A stretch of 64,000 nucleotides of DNA from Pempheris klunzingeri (taxonomy: Eukaryota; Chordata; Actinopteri; Acropomatiformes; Pempheridae). Of this stretch, positions 25,101 through 37,844 are shown one piece after another. The translations under genes were made by a program, and so were the position numbers. The notes under the pieces are model-generated. The model made no database searches, was not told the DNA's origin, and saw only the letters and a list, made by a program, of their open reading frames with translations. Numbering within the stretch: the stretch's first letter is position 1; every line of letters starts with the position of its first letter. The stretch spans positions 3,485,506 through 3,549,505 of the forward strand of contig NC_092027.1 in the NCBI RefSeq assembly GCF_042242105.1, read 5' to 3'.

Positions 25101-26237
25101 TCCAGAAAAGAGACAATATGTATCTTCATAAAACATTTTCAGGACATATGACATTTTAAAAACCTTGCAGTCATTAAAGTACAGAGGAAACAAATAACTT
25201 CTCTGAGGCACCTGACTTCCGTCACCATTTTGTAGTTGCACAGGCATCTTGACAAAATGGTGACATGTTTCCTAAGATGAGCTTGGTCTTTGTCAGTAGA
25301 GGGAGTTTTGACACAGTGCTGCGAAACACTTCACGGCACCTTTGGTGTTTACGACACATATGACCAGGCAACTTTCCAAAAAGCCTCACTGCCAGAAAAA
25401 CAAGCATGTTGGTCGTCAGGGATTTTCCAAGTCGGCTCAAACAATAAAACTTAACCCCCAAAGTACTGCATTTTGATGCACTGTGTGTGATGCGTTTCAC
25501 TTCTTTTCATCCCACAGAATGAATTAGGCTGCAGATTGACTTAAAATTATAGGCTACAGGACAAACTACTACATTACGAACTACATGGACTACTACATTC
25601 ATAGAACATAAAGTCCTGCTCTGCTCTCTGGAGTTATCTGTATTATCACTTGATCTGTGTATATCATGTTTGCCAGACCATCTGATTTATTTTTTTACTT
25701 TGTGAGATCCTTTATTTGTCATTTGAATGTCCCATGAAAATGTTTGGTGAAAGGATTTTATAAATGTGTGTACAGTTCATCAATCTATCATTCAAATAAG
25801 GTGACATTCTGGCAGTCAACTGAGGTCACTGACTATGATGTGAAATACTCATTCAGCAACCTTTGTTCTCTCTGATCATAAATTTGATAGATTTATGGTG
25901 TCAAACCTTTATTTATCTTTACCAAATACAAGGAAATGAAATAGAAAAAGTATAATAGTATAATAGAGATACAGCCATCAGATGTATTTCACTCATACAT
26001 GCATAATTAATTTACAACACTTATTATGATTTCAACAGTCTGCAAAATAAATAAGTAGATGTATCATGCATACCACCATTAAAGTCTAGGAGGAGTTTTT
26101 AAAATCACGTTTTAAAATATAGGCATTGTCACATTTTGTTTAATTTTCACTTTTTGTACAAAATATCTACAGGAAATCCAACTTGTCCTCTCATATTTTC
26201 ATCGGGTGAGCTACAGCATCAGCTCAGCGATAGTAGT

Positions 26238-29200
26238 TCATCGCTGTGGTGAGTCTCCCTCAGTGAAGAGCTTCTCTCTCAGTTTGTAGTAGCTCCCTTT
26301 CCTGTCCATCAGCTCCTGGTGAGTCCCTTGCTCCTGAACTCTACCGTCATCAATCACAACAATCTGATCAGCCTTCTCAATAGTCTTCAGCCTGTGAGCG
26401 ATCACCAGCAGAGTCTGGTTGGGAGAACTAGCCAGGGCCTGCTGAACCTGTGTAGAGTCAATGGCAGAAATATTTATTATGTTATAGTGTTTACCATGTG
26501 CTATCTCTCTTTTTTAGAAGGAAGCAGAGCTAAAGGAGGTTGAAATTAAAAAAATATCTATATATATTCTTTAATACATACAGGTTCAGAAACATTTCAT
26601 TATTGTAGTATTGAATAGGGAGAGTTTAATGGAAATGAAAAAATGAAGGGCACATTACAATTACAAAGAAAGAATATGATTGGATGTCTGCACAGAGCAT
26701 GCATGCAAGACCAGTGACCGAGAAGTAATTGAAAATAAGCTAAATTATGCTGTATGCATGATTGGACACCACTGTGTTAGAAGTTGCAACATACCTTATT
26801 TTCACTCTCAGCATCCAGGGAGCTGGTTATTTCATCCAGAACGAGGACCTGTGGTTGTCTGACCAGAGCTCGAGCGATCGCAATACGTTGCCTCTCACTC
26901 TTTGATAACTGGCCACCACCCTCACCCACCTCTGAGAAAAACATTATAAAATCATAACAGATTCAGGTTCAATGTGTAAAATAAAAAAAATGTATGTGTA
27001 TATTTAGAGTTCATCATCCACAGTTTGAATCTATATAAATGTTTAAAATAAATAACGTCTAAAGCTGGTTTCTATGTAGACACTCAGACATGTACAAAAG
27101 CATGAAGAGTGGTTAAAAGAGTTTACCTGTATCATAGCCTTTCTTCAGCTGCTCGATGAAGTCATGGGCATTTGCTTTGCGTGCTGCTTCCTGGATCTCA
27201 TCCAGTGAGCAGTCAGCAAGCCCATAGGTGATGTTGTCTCTGATGGAGCCAGAGAAGAGCACGGGCTCCTGGCTCACCACTGCAATCTGTTAAATACCGT
27301 CTCATCAGTTGAACTGAAGTGGTGTTCTTGTAAAAGTCACATTTAAATGACAGACCTCAACAGAAAAAGCAGTAATGATTAATTACCTTCTTGTGGAGGA
27401 AATAGTGGTCATACTCTTTCAGTGGTTCGTTGTCCAGTAGGATTTCTCCATCCTGCTGCTCATAGAATCGCTCCAGCAGACTCACACAGGTGCTTTTTCC
27501 TTCTCCAGATGGGCCGACCAATGCTGTCATCTGACCTGACTTCAGCTCCAAAGAAAAGTCCTGAAGAAAGTAGATAAAAATGATCGTAATAAAAGTTGAA
27601 TTACAATATCTTTCATTTATTCAGTGGACACACTAGACAATCTGTTCATAAAAAAAAATGTTTTCACGAATAGTCCAGATTGAAACCAAAGAATTCCTCA
27701 TGTCTACCTGCTGTTCAGAGCTCACCTGCAGCACTGTTTTGTTGGGGTATGCAGGATAGGCAAAGCTGAGATGCCGGAAGCTGACGTGTCCTGCCAGCCG
27801 ATCAGGCTTCAGTTTTCCCTCTGTGCTGACCTGAGGTTTTCGGTCCAGGTACTCAAACACTTTTCCAGCAGCCCCCACTGAGTTCAGCATGTCGCCAAAG
27901 ATGTAGGTGAGTGTCTAAAAGATGGCAGTCATAAAATATGATAACTTAATGACATGTTTCCATTTACAGAGTGCCTACAGTTGCACTATGTTAAACATAA
28001 ATATTTTTGCAATCACACATTTAGAATAGTGTAGGATAAGCAAGATGTGTTTGGTTAGAAATTCTTAATATGTATGAGCTGAAAGGAGCGGCCTTCTTGA
28101 GGACATGGAAGCTCATACTCTTCTTTTAAAAGCAACCTCAAAATATTTTCTTCTTCTGTCTTTCAATAATGAGTACAGTGTATGAATGTGCTCAATAAAA
28201 CCAAGCAGTTGTTAAAGATTCTTCTTAAATTAAATCAAATGCTGTAAAGCACATTGACTTTTCTCTTGGGTAGAAAACATAAAGCTTACCTAACAGCTAA
28301 ACTGTTTGTTAACTAACTTAAAAGCTTTAGATGCTTGCAATCACCAGCTCTGAACTGCAACAATCCAGAGAGCATTATTAGTTACCCTAATGTTGTCTCC
28401 AAGGTCTGACTGGTAGAGAATGAAGGAAACCAGGTTGCCAGTAGTCATCTGCCCACTCTTGATGAACAGCCTGCTGTAGTACAACATGACCACCTGCATG
28501 CCCAACCCTGAAATCTATAGACACATACAAAGGTACACATAAGCACACACACACAGATATAGGAACAAATACTATTACATATGATGAAATGCAATGATAT
28601 GATCATCAGCACCAGATCTCCAAACAACACAGCTTTGCAAAAAAATCACAAACATCTCACCCTGCGTGCAAGTAGGTAAACAGCCCTGACAGCATCCCGG
28701 CGGGTTTTAAGGATGTGTGTGTCCATCAGGCGGTCATCATAGCGACGGGCCTCGTGTTTTTCTGTGTTAAAACTCCGTACCATACGAATACCGGACACGG
28801 CCTCGTTCACTTCTTCATTTGCCAAAGCCATAGAGTCCTGTACTGCCAGGGACAGCCGCTGAGGAGGGCATAAAAAAGTCTTTCAAAAACTATTGTCATT
28901 ATGGAGAAATATATTGTTTGCCTTTTGGTTTGGCTGCAATATTCAGCGCAGATATGCACAACAAATGGCCTAAATTTACTTTTCTGTTTATGAGGGTAAT
29001 TTGTCTTGTTTGTATTTGCATTCCTACTAGAACAGATTTACATTATCTAATGTTCAATAAACACATTTTTCTCATACAGACATGGCCGCTGCAACTGTTT
29101 TCAGCGTCTTTCTACACTCTCAGTTTTAGAACAGAAGAATCTGCCTGCTTTGCTCTTGCGACATCCTTGTTTTACAGGAAACTAGCATTAGTGATGAAAA

Positions 29201-31135
29201 AACAATAGCAGAGAGGTGGATTTAGGAGGTTTTAAGTGGACGGGGCCAGTCAGTCTGCTGCAGGGCTGGTGGAGGTCACATGTTCAACAGATCCCCTTTA
29301 TAACATCATAAAGGGAGCCAAAACTAAGTGCTGTGTTTTTTCCCATATTTACTGAAAGATGGAGCAGGAGACACTGAAAGTTAGAGTTTGGTGGTCTTGA
29401 CACACCAGGGACATAAATTTAGACATTAAAAGGGGAATTTTGCATAATATGGAACCTCTCAAAAATTTGTGAGGACCTACAATAGCTGCTCAGGATTGAT
29501 GACTTGAAGACAGTTTGTTCATATTGGATATAAAATACGTGCTTAATTCAACATTTCTTATTAACCCCCTTTTACCTGGTAGTGTGTGTCATAGATGTTC
29601 TGAATGAGGCCAGTGATGGGCGTCTCCATCAATACGAGGAATGTGAGCTTCCAGGAAAGATTCATCATCAGGGAGATCATGCCCAGTGTTTTGATCAATG
29701 TCCTCAGCAGCACATTTACATTCAGGCATACTGTTCTTCCCATCAGGGTGGTGTCTTTAGACAGTCTGGATGTGATTTCACCTAAATAGAAAATGTATAC
29801 AAATGATCATCTTTCCTGTTCTGTCATGTTATTTTGTCCTGCTCTGTCAGTCTTGTCTTTTCATGTATTGTTATGTCAAGCTTGACCTGTCTTATCCAGT
29901 ATGTCATGTTTGGCCTTGTCCCTGTCACGTTCTGTCTTTATATACAGTAAGTGTCCGGTCTTGACCTGACTTGTTCTGTCATTCATATGCACTGAGAAAT
30001 TATGGCATAACTGCATGTTATATTATAGGACTCTTACCTGTCTTTATGGTTTCAAAGAATCCAATTTCCTGTTTGGTCAAAGCCCCAAAAAGCTTGACTT
30101 TCATCCTGCATGTGTAGGCACTGATGGCACAAAGTAAGAGACCCCCTCTGCAGCCTGCACTCACAGAGCTAATCAATCAAAGAGAGAGTCAGTCAGATAT
30201 TAGCCCTGAGCTACAGGTACATACTGGTGGATGAGTGTGGAGGGACAGCATTGTCACATACCTTCCCACAGAGAACAGGCCCATGAAGAGAAGTGCAGAT
30301 ATGAACTCGCTCGGCTGGTATTGACTGCCAAGGATGTCAATGACTCTCCCAGTGTAGAACGGGATGAACATCTCACCTAAGAAGAAACACGTGATCAAAC
30401 ACAGATAGAGGAAAATACATCAGCCAGACAAATCAACATTAGGTTATCATCATCATCATGAACGTGGTCCACGAGCTGAGAACCAAGTCTTTCCAGGCTA
30501 TTTGCAAACTAAGACGCTAATCATAAAAGTCGAAATGACAGTGTTTTATCATCCTTAGCTTTTGTACCACTGTCTGTTCTACAAAATCAAATCACCATTG
30601 TCAACATCAGTTATCACCTGCTGTACTTACAGAAAACAGCCAGAGACAGGAACACAAGCCCTCCTAGCAGCAGGAGATAGTCAGGTTTGTACAGGTGGAG
30701 GACTCTCACAAACAGCTCTCTGGCTTTCTGCTTATTCTCTGTCTTCTCTTCAGTGTCGGGGATAGTGATCTCCCAAAACAGTGCAGCAGCCAGCGACGCT
30801 CCGGCGCACATCACCCAGCAGCACACATCGGCCATCAAGCCACATTGGGTCTCCTCATGGTACAGGGCTCTGGTCCCGGTCTCAAACACTGCTGGCAACA
30901 GACTGTGCGCCGTTATAAAGCGAACCAGTATCGGTTTGAACTCACCAAGGATGAACAGAGTCACAGCAGTGAGTGCAAAATATCGGAGAGCCGCAGAAAC
31001 CCAAAGACGCGGGAGATGCCCACAGACGCTGTGAATCACTACATGTCCGGACGCGTAAAACAAGGAAAGATCGACGCAAACTGCCAAAATCAAAGCAACA
31101 ACTTTGCGGATCATTGCTGCTGTATTGCCTGCCAT
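26238..31135 (-). CDS. tap2: TAP2, antigen peptide transporter subunit (ABC transporter half)
   Basis: TAP2 pairs with TAP1 in the ER membrane to pump proteasome-made peptides to class I molecules. Exons (5' to 3'): 31135-30631, 30376-30262, 30168-30038, 29781-29576, 28858-28661, 28514-28386, 27914-27726, 27560-27387, 27286-27127, 26931-26795, 26447-26238. They sum to 2154 bases, or 717 residues (human about 700). The N-terminal half is hydrophobic with several membrane segments. The nucleotide-binding domain shows Walker [11 protein letters not shown]-loop [17 protein letters not shown], a degenerate signature QLSKSERQ, Walker [14 protein letters not shown] and H-loop VIAHRL. The start [11 protein letters not shown] at 31135 was chosen because a hydrophobic segment follows at once. 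An in-frame ATG at 31198 would add 21 residues and overlap the interferon-response motif. Confidence 0.95.
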
Positions 31136-31202
31136 TTTCCAGAGACGGTCGTCCTCGTATGACCTGCTCTGCCTCGGGACCAGTACTTTAATTTTCACCC
31201 AC

Positions 31203-31218
31203 TTTCAGTTTCATTTTC
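31203..31218 (-). promoter_or_regulatory. Interferon-stimulated response element upstream of tap2
   Basis: TTTCAGTTTCATTTTC contains three half-sites spaced by two bases, which on the tap2 strand is GAAANNGAAANNGAAA. It ends about 70 bases before the chosen tap2 start. Control by IRF/STAT factors is inferred from the motif and the gene's known interferon response in vertebrates. Confidence 0.7.
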
Positions 31219-32355
31219 TAGCGACACCACTGGTTTCCCTGAAACGCAGGCTGCAGAGCACAAAGCATTGAAGTAGATAATTTAGTATGCTTTATCTGAG
31301 TGGTGGCTAACTATAGAGCTACTGGTATCTTCATCATCATCATCATCAGCAGCAGCAGCATCCTCTAACTAGCCACCCTCATTATGGGCCATCCATTGTC
31401 AGTGTCTGATACAGTCATCTCTGGGCTTTTAATGTATTCAAAATTTCACATAACTGACATTAAAGCTTCTGTGGGTCTCATTGCAAGTGTAATGCAAGTG
31501 TAGTGCAAGTGCAAGTCCCTTATGATGGTTGATATTCAAAATGCATGCCAATTTAATATTTAATTATGTCCAGTCAAAATAATAAAAGCACATGATCAAC
31601 CATCACCCAGGTATCACAATCTAAAAACACTTCTGTAAAGTGGAGAAGAAAAGAGTGACACAATTCTCTGGTGGTGCATCAAATCTGACTTTCACTTTTA
31701 TGTTCATCAGCCTAAATGTTTCTCAGACAATTATTGTTGCTATTGTTAGAGGAAGTGTGGGGCTGTTCCTGAAGGACTATTTACAGAGAGGCTAAAGGAT
31801 TGTCAGAGGTTGTGCAGCTTTTGATGGTACATTTACTTTCCCATTAAAACCCATTAAAAATAAATTGACACTACTGCCACATAGCAGCCTGATTGACTGA
31901 GCGAAGAGGTCTCAGATGGCAGTTTACTATCATTGGTCTGGTGAGATAGCCTTGTTAGCATGACATGCAGAGACTGAAGTGAACAACCTTCTCTCAGTAG
32001 CTTCTTCTCGCCAGATAAATAATTGAATTTCACCTATTATAAGATTTATCTTTGTCGTATTTCAAAGTGTCTTAATGAGCCACAAACTTGATCAGCTGAT
32101 GATCTGAGGGAGCGAACAACTTTGCACTAACACAAAGAATACCCAATATCACACTAGAAATCACTTTGGGAGTTATAGACCAATGCAATGGACTATATCT
32201 TTTATTAAACTTATTAGTGAATGTGTTCTTGTCCAATATTCTTTAGTTTACAATCTGACAGTTGAATGGATGACAGCTGAGCCAAAAAGAGTATTTGTAA
32301 TGACTATTGTGAGCTAAACAAATACCTAATTGCATTCTGCAGAACAATATATTGA
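31219..32355. other. tap2-psmb9 intergenic
   Basis: No gene seen. An (ATC)n-(AGC)n microsatellite lies at about 31330-31361. The rest is AT-rich single-copy-looking sequence. Confidence 0.6.
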
Positions 32356-34135
32356 TCACTGATCAAAGAAGGTGGGTAAGTCATTTCCTAGAACGACTTT
32401 CTCCTCTGTGCTGTGTTCATCAATGGTCACAATGTAGGCCACGCCACCACTGGAGCCATCACGGTTCATTGCCAAAGAGAGAGCTGCAAGATAGAGAGAG
32501 ACAATAAAGCAAGGTGAGGAGATTGATCTGCACAATTTAGGTCTTGTAAAACTAAATATTTAACATAACATAATAATAATGATAGCCACGACAACCAACT
32601 GTATGATCAAACAAATGCTCTCTGTGGGAGAAAAAACTTACTGTTGACAACAAACTGCTGGCACTCCTCCTTACTCATGCCCCTGCGATACTCAGCATCG
32701 ACAAACCCATAAACATATGAGCTGCCAGAGCCACCAACTGCAAAAGGCTGCCGTGTCAGGAGACCGTTCAGGGTGGCAAACACCTGGGAGAGGTCAAAGG
32801 TCACAGGAACACGAGGGAACAAGACAGGTCACAATATTATTCTGGATGGATGTCTCTAACATCAGCTCTACAGGCGGGATAAGATATTTTAACACATCCA
32901 GCAGCAATAAGACAACAAAGTTAGCCGCTGTTTGACCTATTAACCAACCTCAAGGTCACATCAGCATCAAGTGATCTTTTTTCTTTAAATCTTAGTTTTC
33001 TTCTCTCACAGTGCAACCAACTGCTATGTGTTTACTGACCTGTCCTCCATCTCTTCTGTCCCAGCCGGCCACGATGAGATGCGCCGACAGCTCCTCCTTG
33101 TACTTGTAGGAGATGTTCCTCACAAGAGTGGCAGCTGAGCGAACCTGGGGGTCCTCACCTATCTCAATACTGACATAACAAGACATAAGAGAATACTATT
33201 TACATACTCTGAAGATTTTCTAGGAAATGTAGGTAAACGTGAACTAATTAGGCTAATTTCTGTCTGACACAAGTCAAACGTACCGGCTGTAAAAGGGATA
33301 TTCAGACCTAATTCTAGTCAGTGGATTAAGCAGATGTCTTGCAGTGTGTCACAGGAAGAGTAACCTGATTGAGAATATGTGAATGACTTAAAACCTATCT
33401 TTCTCCGTCAATGCTCATGCTTATTTATATTTAATATTATGCTTGTCGAGTTTCTCTTTTTACCAAGAATGATGTGTTACTTTGTATGGTTTTTGCAAAT
33501 GTCTGTTCTGTTAATTCAAAATGAACAAAAAGCCAATTTAAGGCCTCCAATCAACCTGCATGCCTTCGGACTTTGGGAGGAAGCTGGACTACGTGGAGAA
33601 AACCCACACAGGCAGGGGGAGAACATGCTCCACACACAAAGACCCACTTGGTCGGCAGGCTGGAACCTTCTTGCTGTGAGGCACCAGTAATGACCGCTGC
33701 ACGTTAAACTAAAATACTTACAAATATTTCACTCAGTCTTAGTGCTTAAGCAAGATTTCTGGCTTGAATTAATCGTTTCTGATATAATTTCATGTCTAGC
33801 AGGTGAAAAAACCTTTCTCCCTTTAAAACTCACCTTTCTATGAGGTTTGAAAGAGGAAGGCATCTCCAATCAGACCTACCATGCAGATGTTTCAATGAAA
33901 GTCTGTCACTCCTCTTTTACTGTGGACTTACCTGTGAACATCTAGCTGGTAGTTGACAATCTCAGCGATAGTCTGAGCATCTGCTGCAGAGCCTGACAGA
34001 GCGCAGTAGATCTTGTCATGGAGGGGAGACAGCTTGTTCATCACCCTGTTCACCACTGACGCTCTGGATTTAGGGATGAAGAGGCAGAGGGTGCGTGATT
34101 GTGGTGTGAGGAAGTTGATATAGAAGGAAAAGTAG

Positions 34136-34168
<33 letters not shown>

Positions 34169-34465
34169 AGCTTGAGAAGTCTGAGTGTTGCTGGTGTCTT
34201 AGTTAAGACAGAATAAAAGTGGACACAGTGCATGCAAACACACACTAACTTACCCTGCAGACACTCGGGAATCAGACCCCAGCACGACACCTCCGTTAAA
34301 CTCTATGGCAATGATGGTCGTCTACAAACAGAGGTAAAAGCAACAAATAGTCATAGTTCGTCCCACGCACGAGTTATTGTCGAGTCTGTGAGAGAAATAA
34401 AAAGTCTAACTTACTCCAGTTTTCACCTCCTCAGACAACCACACGGCTCCCGCTTCTTCCAACAT
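32356..34465 (-). CDS. psmb9: Proteasome subunit beta type-9 (beta1i, LMP2)
   Basis: Beta1i replaces PSMB6 in the immunoproteasome and favours peptides with hydrophobic C-termini for class I. Exons: 34465-34415, 34321-34254, 34063-33932, 33169-33040, 32783-32642, 32483-32356, giving 651 bases and 216 residues (human 219). The 17-residue propeptide ends ...VKTG and the catalytic Thr1 is the first codon of exon 2, so the exon border falls on the processing site. Asp17 (GSDSR), Lys33 (RVMNKLSP) and the SGSAADAQ and [10 protein letters not shown] family motifs are present. The residue aligned with position 45 is Leu, as in beta1i rather than the Arg of beta1. The gene is transcribed in the same direction as tap2 and lies upstream of it. 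Intron 3 holds a SINE-like repeat. Confidence 0.95.
33530..33702 (-). repeat. SINE-like fish interspersed repeat in psmb9 intron 3
   Basis: On the minus strand the element runs from a head containing CCTCACAGCAAGAAGGTTCC, through GTTCTCCCCCTGCC and GGTTTTCTCC, to GCATGCAGGTTGATTGG. I recognise this as an abundant teleost repeat with a tRNA-like head. Identification is from memory of the consensus; the copy is diverged and shortened. Confidence 0.65.
34136..34167. repeat. (ATT)n microsatellite
   Basis: Ten ATT units in psmb9 intron 2. Confidence 0.9.
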
Positions 34466-34670
34466 GTTGCTGCACTGCAGAGACTCCGGTACCGACTACA
34501 CCGACCGTTTCTGTCTGCCAGGGAAGTGACGGTGAAACCAGAACAGTCCCGATTTTATATACAGTTTTCCTTTAGTCCTAAACCTTCTCTGTGGCTCTAA
34601 ATTTGTTTTAGACGCGTTTAGTTTACCAAATTCATCAACAGACGGACTCCATATTTTCCTGAACTAAATC

Positions 34671-34686
34671 GAAATTGAAAGTTAAA
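34671..34686 (+). promoter_or_regulatory. ISRE-like motif upstream of psmb9
   Basis: GAAATTGAAAGTTAAA has two perfect GAAA half-sites and one imperfect, about 205 bases upstream of the psmb9 start. Interferon control is inferred. Confidence 0.5.
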
Positions 34687-34699
34687 TTGTCCCTCCCCT

Positions 34700-35095
34700 G
34701 CACTGCAGTCAAGCGTGTCAGTTCAGTAACAACTGCTACCCTTCAGTATCTGTGGTGTAACTGTTCACGGGACACAAAAGCATTTCTTTTCCGCGAAACA
34801 CTGAGTGCACAGTCCCCAGTGTGCACCACAACTTTTTAATTACCTCAGTGATGGAGCTACAACAAGAATAATTTAACGAACATCACAAATCCAGAAATAC
34901 AGAATTGAAATAAAGAGGCAGAGTAATGCGTTTTTCGAAAATGTTTATTTTCATTTCACATATTCCCACAACTACGTGTGTGTGTGTGTGTAATTAGGTC
35001 CCAGTTCAACACAGAGAAAAATAGTGAAGCAGCTATGGGTGGGATTCATAAGCATTACTCTCTAATGCGAAAAAAATCTGAATTTCATCGGTTGT
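34700..35095. other. psmb9-psmb12 intergenic
   Basis: Short spacer between the psmb9 promoter and the psmb12 stop codon. Nothing recognised except a TG run at 34977-34990. Confidence 0.6.
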
Positions 35096-37746
35096 TCACT
35101 CATCATGGAACCTGGGCAGCTTGTCACCAGGTACCACCACGTGCTCCGCCCCCGTTTCGGTGATCACCACCAGGTGAGCCACGCCCCCGCTGACGTTGTC
35201 TCTGCCCATGGCCAGAGCAAGAGCTGTGAGCAGGGGACAGAGGGATGCAGCAAAGGGAGGGTAGAGGAGGAAGGAGGACAGAGGAACTAAATTAATAGCC
35301 TGTAGGTCAAGTTGAAGGACAAGGACAGATATGCAGTTTGTATTCACCTCACAGCTAACCAACTAACTAACTAATTAACTAATTAACTAACTAACTAACT
35401 AGTCACCAACAAACATTTAGGCCTTTTAACAATCACACACCTAACGTTTATTCTCATTTTCTGCAACACTTTTGTGCATGTTCATATATTTTCATAGAAT
35501 CACAACCCCAAATTTCCCCAAAAAACAATTTCAAATCATGAGGTGACCTCACTGACAAAACATACAAATTTACTCAAGTTTGGGTACATAAGTAAAATAA
35601 TACAACAGTACCATTAGTGGCAAACTGTAGGCACTCCTCTCGGCTCATGTTGGGTTTGTATTTGGCGTCAACATAGCCGTAGATGTAAGTGCTGCCTGAA
35701 CCTCCGATGGTAACAGGCTGACTGACCAACATCCCGCCTAGAGACACGACATACACCTGGAGAAGGATGGAGAAAATATGTAATGCAGCAGGTGTCCTGA
35801 ACACATACAGCCGTCGTCACTGCTTCACTGCTTTGGTGTCTGACTGTCTTCACAGTCACTGCTTACCTGCGGTCCTTTCTTTCTGTCCCAGCCTGCTGTG
35901 ATGAAGCCGGCCTGTAGCTCATCTTTGTTTTTGTAACACAGCTCTTTCAGCACTGATGCTGCTGCTATCACCAGAGGAGGGGTCTCCATCTGGATACTAC
36001 GGATTAGGGGAGATCAAGAAAGGTCACAGGTCACATTTTAAGATGCTGTTGGAAGTAAAAGAGACTTGTGCATGTTTACTGTATGTATGTGACACTGTCG
36101 GAGCACATACCGAATATGTGTTAGCGTGCCTGTATACAACTGTAAATCATTTCAGTGTGATGTGGAAATGTGATGAATGTGTTTTCTCTGTGTTCATACT
36201 GTAATATGTACCATGTACTTATTGTGTATTGTGTCTGTGGCACCTGTGGAAGGAGAGCTGGAACTTTGCAGCTTTGGTGACGGCCTGAGCATCTGCAAGT
36301 GAGCCGGCCATGCAGCAGAAGATCCTGTCATGAACCTGAATCACTTTGTTGATCGTCTTAGATGACACATATTCTCTGAAGAGAGACAGAGGGAGGATGA
36401 ACAAAGACAATACACAGTGAGGCCCACAGATAGACACAAACATCCAATTCAGGTTGGAATTTCTGCATTGTCTAAAAAAAGGGATCCATGTTTTGAATTT
36501 ACAGCGAATGTTATTTTTTATCAGTGGTGGAAGGAGTATTCAGATTCTTCACTTGAACAGGCACCAGTATCACCATCACACTGTAAAAATACATTCTAAG
36601 TTTGAATCCTGCATTAGATATTACATAAGTAAAAGTATGTTTCAAATGTATAAGGACTCAATGCACTTTAACACACATGCATCAAATGAATTCAATGTAT
36701 AGCATTTTACTGTTATATTTTATATCCTCCTTATGTATTGTGTATTATGTGCTATGCCTGTAAAATCTTAATACTGTCTCTAATACTAACTCACTGTCAC
36801 ATAAATGATATGGAGTATAAAGTAGTATGAAATGGAAATACTACAATGACCTACAAGTGCATCATTTTGGTACTTAAGTATAGTACTTGAGTAAACAGAG
36901 CACGATGTAAAAACATAAAGTAAGTTTTTGAATTTAGGTCAAACGTGGCAGTTACTGGATCCGTGGACCATGCAGGCCGTTACTGGTGCTGTGGCTTTTT
37001 CAAAAGTTGCCATGTTGCTTAAAAGACATTATTATTAGTAAATTATTTTGAAATTTGTGAAACTGCAGGTTGTGTTTTTGGAAAATTACTGACATAACTG
37101 ATGTTTATGAGACATCATCCTACTTGTATGAAGAGATTTGTTTCAGCATATCAGCTTAAATTTGTGGATTGTATATTTATCATGAATTTCAAGCAGCAAT
37201 TTAACAATAAACAGAACTTCAATGTTTTGTCACAGCATCCTCACCCTCCAATGGAAGCTCTGGAATCTGAACCAATCACGACCCCTCCATCAAAGGTGGC
37301 AGCCAGGATGGTGGTCTGAGGGGAGGGAGAGGAGAAGTGTGTGACACTACGTTACACTGCATCATAGGCATACTTGGCATAGGGCAAGGCTATGAATTCT
37401 GGGATTTAGAGTTCTGTGAGGAAATGTGTGTCTTATAAGGCGCTAAAAATGAAAGTGTAGCCAGTCGTTTCTTTGATCAAATGTTAAGAATAAACTCACT
37501 TACAGCTGACTAATACACAATTCACTGGTAGTAGAACACGTGGACAGTCCAGTAGATGTAATTTCACTTTGTTTTATGTTACTATTCAGGTAAACCACTA
37601 CCTGCTCATCCTCAGTTATCGATCATTTTACGCATTGATAGACTTTAGTGCTGCATCAGTGGATAAAGATATGAGTGAAGCGGTCTGGATTTACTCACCC
37701 CTGTGCTGACTCCTTTGACTTGTGACTCCGTGCAGCGTTTCTCCAT
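35096..37746 (-). CDS. psmb12: Proteasome subunit beta type-12 (beta1-like, LMP2/delta-type)
   Basis: A beta1-family catalytic subunit found beside psmb9 in fishes and thought to join fish proteasomes. Exons: 37746-37699, 37315-37245, 36375-36244, 35996-35867, 35756-35612, 35223-35096, giving 654 bases and 217 residues. The exon pattern matches psmb9: 132 and 130-base exons 3 and 4, and a 128-base last exon. The propeptide [16 protein letters not shown] is followed by Thr1 at the start of exon 2. Asp17 (GSDSR) and the catalytic Lys ([12 protein letters not shown]) are present. One extra Gly precedes the EYVSSK stretch compared with beta1. The position aligned with 45 is Met (FCCMAG), unlike Arg in beta1 or Leu in beta1i. 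It may be annotated as psmb9-like or PSMB6-like elsewhere. Confidence 0.9.
36520..36903. repeat. Fish MITE-like repeat (CAGTGGTGGAAG family) in psmb12 intron 2
   Basis: It begins with CAGTGGTGGAAGGAGTATTC and ends near GTATAGTACTTGAGTAAA. These are terminal phrases of an abundant teleost short interspersed element that I recognise from memory. Related pieces occur at 42790-43345 and 60700-60868. Confidence 0.6.
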
Positions 37747-37844
37747 TTTCTCTCTAAAATCGAAAGAGAAGAAGGAGAGGCGACGCTCCAAACAGCGACC
37801 TCAGGCGCACCGAGACGCACAGAGAAGCCGCAGTCAGATCCAGT
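37747..37844. promoter_or_regulatory. Shared head-to-head promoter of psmb12 and psmb10
   Basis: Only 98 bases separate the two divergent start codons. The spacer is purine-rich on the plus strand and has an IRF-like CGAAAGAGAAGAAGG (37761-37775) but no clear TATA box. Both 5' UTRs and the basal promoter must overlap here unless upstream non-coding exons exist. Confidence 0.7.

Larger units (their letters stand above)
15961..26237. other. Long intergenic region between brd2 and tap2
   Basis: About 10 kb of AT-rich DNA with no recognisable gene on either strand. It holds a TC/AC compound microsatellite, a TG microsatellite, a TTGTG pentanucleotide array, isolated CTCF-like motifs (20129-20141 and 22122-22134) and a YY1-like AAGATGGCGG at 24238-24247. 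The open frames here are short and have no family features. Confidence 0.6.

Noticed and set aside
30687-31191. Plus-strand frames of 115 and 155 residues
   Set aside because: Antisense to tap2 exon 1.
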